Shown here piece by piece: positions 16,702-24,300 of a DNA stretch of 25,346 bases. Positions within the stretch are counted from its first letter, which is position 1, and the number at the start of each line of letters is the position of its first letter. The position numbers and the translations under genes are program-made. The DNA lies in the NCBI GenBank assembly GCA_002887195.1, contig PJAB01000490.1, positions 1-25,346 of the forward strand, given 5' to 3'. The notes under the pieces were generated by a model that worked only from the letters and a program-made list of their open reading frames with translations, made no database searches and was not told where the DNA came from. This DNA comes from Chrysochromulina parva (Eukaryota > Haptophyta > Prymnesiales > Chrysochromulinaceae).

Positions 16702-17379
16702 TCACAGCCATGTGCCGTATTGTGCCTGGAGGCCCGTTGGAGAGCACGGTCCGCCGCTCACGCTGATCAGCTTTCCGCTGCGGTCCGACTTGGTGTACGC
16801 CTTCAGACGGTGGCGCTGACAGCAGTAGGCGCGGTCGAGCAGCATAAAGACGGCGCCACTGATCGGCTCCTTGCACTCGGAACACACCTCGAGCTGCTCC
16901 GAGCGCCAGGGTGAGCGCACGGAGCCCTCCGCCGTCGAAGGAGACGCAAAGGACACGGTCGAGGAGGAACGCTGCATGTTGCTCGACAAGCTCAGAGTGG
17001 GAGGCAGGTCGCTCCTTGCACCCCTGTCGATGGCTCGCTCGACGCACTCGCGGCTGGCAGCGAGGGCCTCTTCCTCATCATCGGCGCATTGCTGTTCTAG
17101 AAGATCCTCTCCGCCGGTGGGCGTGGATTTCGGCGATCGCGGCGGAGATGACGAAGAACGTGACGAGCGCCCGCTACTACTGCCCAATCGACCCTGCTGC
17201 TGCTGCTGCTGCTGCTGTCCGTGGTTGCTGCCGGCGAAACTGGCGAGGGAGAAAACGTCCAGCAGGCCACCTACTGCCGCCAGAAAGGTTTTCGGCGAGG
17301 AGGGCTCCTGGCTGGCCTTTGCCGCTGAGGTTTGCCGCTCATTGGGCGACCTTGGCTCGGCGAGGTCGTAGCCCGCCAT
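16702..17379 (-). CDS. FLZ-like zinc finger protein, short paralogue
   Basis: 225 aa from MAGYDLAEPRSPNER at 17379; the frame is open further to an ATG at 17613 (303 aa), but that stretch is AT-richer and unlike protein, so I prefer 17379. The body is low complexity: Ser/Pro/Arg clusters (RSSRSSSSPPRSPKS), a Q8 run, an acidic patch (DDEEE). The C-terminal zinc finger (~16884-16810) is C-x2-C-x16-C-x3-H: CSECKEPISGAVFML...YCCQRHR, close in pattern to the plant FCS-like zinc finger (FLZ, DUF581) but with His at the fourth ligand. It ends GLQAQYGTWL. Plant FLZ proteins are adaptors for SnRK1 kinase; here this is inference. Head-to-head with its longer paralogue. Confidence 0.75.
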   Translation of the reverse strand: MAGYDLAEPRSPNERQTSAAKASQEPSSPKTFLAAVGGLLDVFSLASFAGSNHGQQQQQQQQGRLGSSSGRSSRSSSSPPRSPKSTPTGGEDLLEQQCADDEEEALAASRECVERAIDRGARSDLPPTLSLSSNMQRSSSTVSFASPSTAEGSVRSPWRSEQLEVCSECKEPISGAVFMLLDRAYCCQRHRLKAYTKSDRSGKLISVSGGPCSPTGLQAQYGTWL

Positions 17380-18159
17380 GACGTTCGCGCCTCGGCGCTG
17401 GGAGGGCGAGTCGCTTGCGATTTCGATCTCGGTGCGATCATGAAAGGGCGAGACCACGCCTCGTTGATGGGAGATGATCGATGATATTCTCCTACGATAT
17501 CTCCGAGCGGATTTTGGCTTCGCGAAAAGAGAACATTTGGATGAGAGTCTTCGCTGCACTCCAAAAGAAGAAAAAGTTGTCGAAATGCGTGTGAACAGGA
17601 CAAGCAAGTTCAACCGAGTCCCCGAAAAATGAACATGTAGGTTTGAAGCCGTTTACAGTTGTATACATTTGCATATGTGACGGTCCTCAAACGGATTGTC
17701 AGCACATCTAAGAAGGGTTCGAAACAGCGCTTTTCTACACACGTCACACGAGCACCCGGCGGCTCCACGGGATAGGGGAATGACGACTTCGGACCTCCAC
17801 AGGGCAGGGCGGTGGCACGCACACACAAGCTTCCTCGATTGCTGCTCTGTGATTGTGCAAGTGATTGCGTCTTGATCAGTTCGCCTCGGCAGTGATAGTT
17901 CGACCGTGCGGAGCTTAAAGGGCACAATTGTGTGGGAGTAAAACGCAAGAGTAAAACGCTGATCGGGCGCCTTGATACACTTTGGTTAGCCAACCAGTCT
18001 AGTGTCTGCGTGTCTCCAGTCAACCGCCGAGTGGCCGGTTCGCTTTTTTGCGAATTCCCCCAAAACTAATCCTCTGGCCTTGCCTTTTTAGGCCGAGCCC
18101 ATCAGAGATTAGCGTCGAAGCCAAGATCGAAGCTCTGGCAACGCCGGCCTTCTTCCAAG
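17380..18159. promoter_or_regulatory. Divergent promoter of the FLZ-like pair
   Basis: 780 bases between two oppositely oriented paralogues. It is AT-richer than the coding sequence. Near 18080-18091 a pyrimidine stretch ends in tgcctttttag, a good acceptor for an intron in the 5' UTR of the + gene. Short open frames on the minus strand (e.g. 17492-17674) show no protein-like features. If the ATG at 17613 were used, the spacer would be 546 bases. Confidence 0.5.
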
Positions 18160-18717
18160 ATGCATCAACCCCATCAAGGTGCACCAAGGCAGGGCGCGGT
18201 CCCGCCGCACTTTGGCGTGCTCCGAACGATGCTCACGCAGCTGACGCAAGACTTGTTCGAAGGTCCGGCTCACGCCCGTGGCCGCAAGCCCAGCGAAAAG
18301 TTGCATACACCGTCCTCTTCCGCAAGTGCTGCTGGCACCACTGTGCCCTCGTTGGCACCGTCCAAGGTGCCGCACGCACCGTCGGGCAATGAACGCTATT
18401 CCATGAAGGGCGATTGCGATGTCTTCGACTATGCCGATTCGCGTCCGAGCTCGCGAGACGACGAGGATACGAAGAGCAAATACAGCGATGATGAGGAAGT
18501 GCACTTGACGCCGCTCACGCAGAGTGTCCTTACGCAGAGTGCCATTCGCCAACGTTCCCCGACTCTGCCTGCGAGCTTCGTTCCTGAGTACAATCCACCA
18601 CCCCATCGGCTGCCAGCGTCGCATCAGAACGTGAAGCAGCAGCAGCAGCAGCAGCAGAAGCAGCAACAGCAGCAGCAGCAGCAGCACCAGCAGCAGCACC
18701 AGCAGCACCAGCAACAG

Positions 18718-18751
<34 letters not shown>

Positions 18752-19935
18752 CATTGTGGACGCACGCGCTACCGCAGCACGCGACATCGAAGCTGGACGA
18801 CGTGTTCGACGAGAAGGAGGGCGAGTTCGGTGACGATGAGCTCATCGCCTTCCACGACTCGTGTTCGCGTACATCGTCGTATCAGGATGCTGTGTCCCGA
18901 TTCTCGTCGATGAGCACGCCGCCTCTGCCGGGACTGCCGCCACCGCGGTTGCCGCCGCAGCCGCAGCAGCTGCAGCACGGCGGCTCAGCCAGCGCGCTCG
19001 ACGAGTCGGGATGGGCAACGCGCCGGCTCGCCGGCAATGGCGGGGGCCCCTCGTCGTTGGACGCACTCGTTTTGCACCGCTCGCCGGAGACTGGCCCAAC
19101 CGCATCAGGCGAGCGCACCTCAGGGACGCCGCCTGCAGAGCTCTGTGGCCGACACGTCGATAACTGCATAGCGAACGAGATGAGACCGAAGCTAGCCCCG
19201 TCGCCGCAGCTAGCCAAGTCGCCGAGTTCGGAGCGATCTTCGTCTTCACCACATCGTTCGCCACCGGCGCCGCCCAGCGGAGCGCGCTCGCCGCTCTGGG
19301 AGCGACGGCTGAAAATGGGAAGCAATTCTGCCACAGCACTGCCTCCTACAGCGAACGCTGGCTCCGCTCCAGCCACCGACTTTCACGCTGCCTCGGACTC
19401 GTCCATCATCATCCGCCTCGCCGCTCCGCTCGAGCCCCTCGCCAAGGCGGACGGCGCCGCCCCAAGCAATGGCGCTGGCGCGCCATTGACGGCAGTGCCG
19501 TTGGTGCCAGCCCCGGAGCAAAGCTACTCACTGAGCCACTCCGACGGCGGCATGATGCCGTACATCCGCAAGGGTCCACCTTCGTTGCTCGGGGGCGCCG
19601 CCTCTGCCACGTCGCTGCCGATGATGCTCACCGGATCGCTGATGGCCGCCGCCACCGAGCAACCCCCGATCCCAACCATTCTCCATCAGTGCAGCTATTG
19701 CAAGAAGCACATCAATGGCTCCGTGTACATGCTGCACGACCTGCCGTACTGCTCGGCGGACTGCCGCCTCAAGGGCTGCCGGAGCGAGTCGCACGGCGCA
19801 TCCTCCGCCGCCGCGCAGGCCAAGGTGCACGGCGTGCCTCCGGCCATCTCGCGGCCAAACTCCTCGGGGCTCACGGCGGAGTCGTCCACGGGCGCCTCGA
19901 CCGGCCTCATGGCCACCTACCGGACGTGGATGTGA
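18160..19935 (+). CDS. FLZ-like zinc finger protein, long paralogue
   Basis: 591 aa. ATG 18160 is the first Met of the frame; TGA at 19933. The N-terminal two thirds are disordered: an acidic/Ser patch (SSRDDEDTKSKYSDDEE), a 38-residue Gln tract with a few His and Lys, Ser-Pro clusters (RSPTLP, SSSSPHRSPPAPPSG). A C-terminal finger at 19690-19764 has C-x2-C-x16-C-x3-C: CSYCKKHINGSVYML...YCSADCR, matching the plant FLZ pattern (KK after the second Cys, YM before the third, FCS/YCS-x2-C) with a loop about three residues shorter. The tail ends GLMATYRTWM, like GLQAQYGTWL of the neighbour. A nuclear or cytosolic adaptor is likely; no signal peptide. Confident as a gene; the FLZ name is by motif. 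Confidence 0.82.
18637..18750 (+). repeat. CAG/CAA tract encoding poly-Gln
   Basis: 38 codons, nearly all cag or caa with cac (His) and aag (Lys) interruptions. On the minus strand it produces spurious Leu-, Cys- or Ala-rich frames. Confidence 0.95.
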
Positions 19936-20284
19936 TGGGCGCTGTGATGGGCATCCCCGAGTGAGCCACGGCAAGCAAGCCGCCCCGACTCTCGTCCTAT
20001 TTATATCTATCTATTGATATATGGCACAGCGGAAGGGGCGGAGGCGGCAGCGGAGGCGGCAGCGGAGGCGGCGGCGGAGGCGGCGGCGGCGGAGGTGGCA
20101 GCGGAGGCGGCAGCGGAGGCGGAGCCGGAGCCTGAGGCGCGGGCGGCACATCGGAAACGGCAATGGAGGTGGCAGCAGCTATTTACAGTATCGCGTGTCA
20201 GAACACTTGATGCATACTGGTAAGGAGTTCGGAAGGATGTTCACGCACACGCATTCACACAAAAAATCTCGACTTTTGAGCTCA
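19936..20284. other. Spacer with 12-bp GC-rich repeat
   Basis: 349 bases between the long FLZ-like gene and the next + gene. An AT-rich stretch (tatttatatctatctattgatatatgg, ~19998-20025) directly follows the FLZ 3' end. A GGAGGCGGCAGC minisatellite lies at 20036-20133. The frame of the downstream gene stays open through this repeat (Arg-rich), but that part is not credible as protein. Confidence 0.6.
20036..20133 (+). repeat. ggaggcggcagc minisatellite
   Basis: About eight units of ggaggcggc(a/g)gc with length variants. The same gcggaggc... vocabulary makes up the Ala/Glu repeats of the gene from 21376, but here it is probably noncoding. Confidence 0.9.
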
Positions 20285-21040
20285 ATGCGCCCTCCCACTT
20301 TGCAGCTCGCGCTGCTTGCGATCGTGACGGCTCCCGCGACCGCCTGGCTAGCAGGAACGAGCTGGCCGCGTTCATCTTGCGGACCCTTTGCATCGAGCGA
20401 AGAGATCGCACGGTGTAGGCCCGCCTTCATGATGGGCAAGAAGACCACATGGTCTATTGGCAACGCACGGAAGAAAGGAAAGGGGGGCCCGCAGTCGGCC
20501 AGACAAACGGCAGCCAGCAGCACTGCAACCGGATTCGGTAGCAGTGCTGGCACAGCAAAAGGCTTTGGTATCACCAAGGAAAAGCTTGCGAAGGCGCTCG
20601 GCGAAATGACTGTCGCTGAGGCTGTTGAGTACCTGTCAGGCCCCGAGCCTAAACGCGCTGGCATCTCCGACGAGGTGGCCGCAGCATTGCGCACGCAGAT
20701 TGTGGACGCAGCCGAGGCCGCTAAGAGGACATTAGCTGAAAACCCCGCCACCCAGCCAGCCATGTCGGGCCCTGAGGATGACTCAGCCGAGGCACTCCGC
20801 AAGTGGCGAGAGTACTGTAAGCAAGCGCTCGCATCCGCTGAGGAGATGGACCGCAATGGTGCTGTCGGCATCGAGCCACCTGCGGACGACTTCATGTCCA
20901 GATTGCAGGCTGCCGCCACTGATGACATCCCGCTCTTCAAACCTCGTGTCGATGCTCCAGGTGCGACGGTGAGCGACGCGGACGGTGCGCCTGCTGCGGC
21001 GTCCCCGCCACAAGGCTTTGAATGGGGCCAGACCCTTTGA
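20285..21040 (+). CDS. Hypothetical secreted or plastid-targeted protein
   Basis: 251 aa from MRPPTLQLALLAIVTAPATAWLA at 20285, a clear signal peptide followed by a Ser/Arg-rich stretch, as in plastid presequences of secondary algae. The frame is open ~264 bases upstream, but only over an Arg-rich repeat, so I take 20285. Mature part: KKTTWSIGNARKKGKGG, a Gly/Phe segment (GFGSS...KGFGITKEK), a helix (LAKALGEMTVAEAVEYLSG), an Ala-rich helix (EVAAALRTQIVDAAEAAKRTL), another (DSAEALRKWREYCKQALASAEEM), and a short motif DDFMSRLQAAATDDIPLF. No enzyme motif was recognised. Likely soluble and helical. Confidence 0.7.
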   Translation: MRPPTLQLALLAIVTAPATAWLAGTSWPRSSCGPFASSEEIARCRPAFMMGKKTTWSIGNARKKGKGGPQSARQTAASSTATGFGSSAGTAKGFGITKEKLAKALGEMTVAEAVEYLSGPEPKRAGISDEVAAALRTQIVDAAEAAKRTLAENPATQPAMSGPEDDSAEALRKWREYCKQALASAEEMDRNGAVGIEPPADDFMSRLQAAATDDIPLFKPRVDAPGATVSDADGAPAAASPPQGFEWGQTL

Positions 21041-21375
21041 CCGTGGTCCGGTCTCGTGGGGTGACGGCTCACTGAGGAAAACGTGCCGACCGAGTCTGTC
21101 TATAATTTCAATGTTTTCCACGTGTTTCAATCGTACACGAACGGTCATGACGAACGGTACAATGACGGGTCGTACGACGCGGACCCCGCACGCCGCAGTC
21201 CCCGGACCCCCACATGCCGGAACGGAAAGCGGAAGGCAGGCAGGCAGCCTGCACCCGTCAAGGAACAAGCACAAAATGGAACGCGGTGGATTTCTTTCGC
21301 ATGCATTGCCAAAAGTAAGAAGAGGATCCTAGATATCCGGATAACAGCCGCGTCGGAGTGACAAGGCCTTTTGCA
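21041..21375. other. Spacer before the giant coiled-coil gene
   Basis: 335 bases. It has a short quasi-repeat around 21140-21180 (acgaacggt..atgacgaacggtacaatgacgg) and ggcaggcaggcag at ~21235-21248. The last in-frame stop before the coiled-coil gene is TAA at 21316-21318. No promoter element could be named. Confidence 0.5.
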
Positions 21376-24300
21376 ATGGCTGACCAACGAACTACGAGTA
21401 TTCAGCCATGGTTTCCCAATCCTTTGGAGATGCTCTGCCTTGCTGCGCGAAAGCCGGGCGGCCAGGGTCACATCTACACGACCCAGTTCACGCCAGCCAC
21501 CCAGACACCGCCTAGACCGCCAGTGGCTCAGGATGAGAACCATGCCTATGCTGAAGGATCCAGCTTGCGCAGCAGGCTTGACTTTGACGAGGACGACGAG
21601 GACGAGGACGATGCGACGGTACAGGTCGAGAAGCAGGCCGCAATGGAGGCGATGGCGGGTGCGAAGGCGGCGCGCGAGCGAGCATTGCAGATGGCCCTCG
21701 AGGCCGAAGAAGAAGAGCGCCGTGTCGAGCAGGCGCTACGTGAGCAGCAGCAGGCAAAGAAGGAGCGGCGACGCGCCGTGGCAGCGGCAGCCGAGGCAGA
21801 GCTGGCAGCGGCCGAGGCGGAGGCAGAGGCGGCGATGGCAGCCTTAGCCGAGGCCGAGCAGCAGCAGGCCATGGAGGTGGCGCATCGCCGTCGCCTCGCG
21901 CAAATGTACGCGCAAAAGGAGGCGACCCTAGCCGAGGCGGCCGAAGCGGTCTTGGTGGCTGAGGCGTACAACATGCCTCCTTCGCCCCTTCGGCCCATGC
22001 CCGGTTGCATGCCTGACGAGATCTTGCGGCCAGAGGCAAAGGACCGTGAGGATCTCGTCAGGCGCACCGAGGCCCTCTTCCGTGAGACCCTGATCCGTGA
22101 GGCGCTCGTCCCAGCGCGTGTGCTCGCGCGTGAGGCGTTGCCCACCGCGGAGAGCTCCCAACGGCCGAGCTCCCAACGGAGGAACACGGAGGTGGACGAG
22201 GCACCGCTGCCCGTTCTCGACGCTCCGGCATTGACCACGCTCAGACCGCTCAGCCCGCCCAAGGAGAAGCCCCAGGCGGCTTTTCCACGAGGTGGGGGCT
22301 ACAAAGGCGGCTTCTCGGCTGTCTTTGTGCCCCCAGTGCTAGAGCCGAAGCAGGAGGAACGCGCCCCGCTCCAACCAGCACTGGCTGCGCCGACCGCTGC
22401 CTTGCCAATCCCAGTCCCACACCATCTCGATCCTCCGACTGCTGCTGCTGCGGCGTCGGCGGCGGCGTCGGCGGTCGAAGCAGCAGCTCTCAAGAGGCGC
22501 ACTACTCGGGAGGCGGAGGAGGCGGAGGCGGCGTCAGAGCTGGCGGCTGAGCTTGCTGCCATCAAGGCGGCCGCACTCGAGAGACGCACTACTCGGGAGG
22601 CGGCGGCGGCGGAGGCGGCGGCCAAGGTGGCGGCGGAGCTTGCCGCTGCCAAGGCGGCGGCTGCTCAAGCGCTGGGGGCGACACCTGATCGCGCCTCCAC
22701 ATTCAAGCGTGGTCCAACCGAGATCGGGCGCGCGAAACTGGCGGTGAGGGCAGCCGCGTTGCAAGAAGCGCTGCATGAAGCCGAAGCGACAGCAGCGGCG
22801 AAGGCAGCAGCGGCGAAGGCAGCAGTGCTGCAAGAAGCGGAAGAGGCAGCATCGGCGAGGAAAGCAGCGGCGGCGGCTGCAGTGGCGGAGGCAGCAGCGG
22901 CGCGGGCAGCAGCGGCAGTTGCAGCAGCGGCAGACGCGGCAGCAAAGGAGGAAGCAACGGAGGCGGCAGCGGCGTCGCGTCGCGAGGCCGAGGGGCTCGC
23001 AGCAGTAGCAGCCCTGCAAGCGGCGCTGGCGGCAGCGAAGACAGAGGAGTTGCTTCTAGAGCAGGAGCTCAAATCGATGCAGCAGCAGCAGCAGCAGCAG
23101 CAGCAGCCGCAGCTCAGCAGCGAGCAGCAGCAGCAGCTCAGCAGCGAGCAGCAGCTCGATGAGGCAAAGCCCGCTCGCTCTTCCTCGTTCGCGCTCAGGC
23201 GCCGCGTCTCGCGTGCCTCCTCCTTTGCCCGCACGAAGGCAAGCACCCTCACGCGATCCTCATCGTTCCCCAATAGGGCCAAGATCTTGCCGACGCGCTC
23301 GGAAGCGGCGTCGGCTGCTCCGTCAGCTGCTCTGTGCCTTGCGGCCGAGCCGAGCAGCAGCTCGGCAGCCGCGTCCTTGCAGTCGCCACTCTCCGGCTCT
23401 ACTGAGCTGCAGCTCGAGCCGCAAGAGCTGCAAGAGCTGCAGCTCTTGCAGCAGCTCGAGTCGATGCAGCAGCAGCTCGACCCGCAACAACTCGACCAGC
23501 TGCTCGAGCTCCATAAGCTCGAGCAGCAGCGCCTCCTGCAGCAGGTGGCCTTGCATGCGGAGCTCGAGCTCGACACTGAGCTCCACCTCGGCAGGCAAGC
23601 GGCGGACCGGATCGCTCACGTGGCGGAGATTAAGACGGAGAATAAGGCGGAGATCGCCCATGTGGCGGAGGCTGCCGAGGCTGCCGAGGCTGCCGAGGCT
23701 GCGGAGGCTGAAGCGGAGGCGTATGCAGAGCAAGTGCGAGAGGAAGCAAAGCAGCGGTCCGAGCGTAGGCGAGCGGAGAAGCTCAAGAGGGCTTCGGACG
23801 CGGCGCGCGTAGAGGCGGTGCGGGCAGAGGCGGCGAGGGTGGATGCGGCCAAGCTGGCAGCCAGGCGCGAAGCGGCTCAACTTGCGGACGCCAAGGCCGA
23901 GGCCGAGGCGCCAACTGCCCGAGAGGGCGCCGTGGCGAGCACTTGCATGCGCGAGGCCGAGGCCGAGGCGCCAACTGCCACGTGGCAGGCCCAAGCAGCC
24001 GCCTTCCTCGAGGAGATGGAGGAGGAGGCGAAGCTCTCCCTCGAGCGCCAGGCGAGGCTCCGCGAGGAGGCGGAAGCGGCCGCCGTCGACCTCGAGGCCC
24101 TCTCGATTGTGCACTCGACCTCGACCACGCGACCCGCCTCACCCGTGCCAGCGGCGCCCGCACCCGTGTCATCGGTACCCGAGCACGTGCCAGATGAAAC
24201 CGCGCCAGCCGCACCCGCACCATCGCCGCCGCCAGCACTGCCGGCAGCGATCGCCACGCCCGCTGCACAGCCCGCACCTGCACCGACGGTTGCCGAACCG

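Noticed and set aside
18109..18765. Poly-Leu, poly-Ala and poly-Cys minus frames opposite the Gln tract
   Set aside because: Antisense readings of CAG repeats.
20021..20284. N-terminal extension of the 20285 gene through the GGAGGC repeat
   Set aside because: It would add an Arg-rich stretch ahead of an otherwise perfect signal peptide, which must be N-terminal.
22665..23576. Cys/Ser-rich minus frame opposite the coiled-coil gene
   Set aside because: Antisense of gcagca/gcggcg repeats; low complexity and no motifs.
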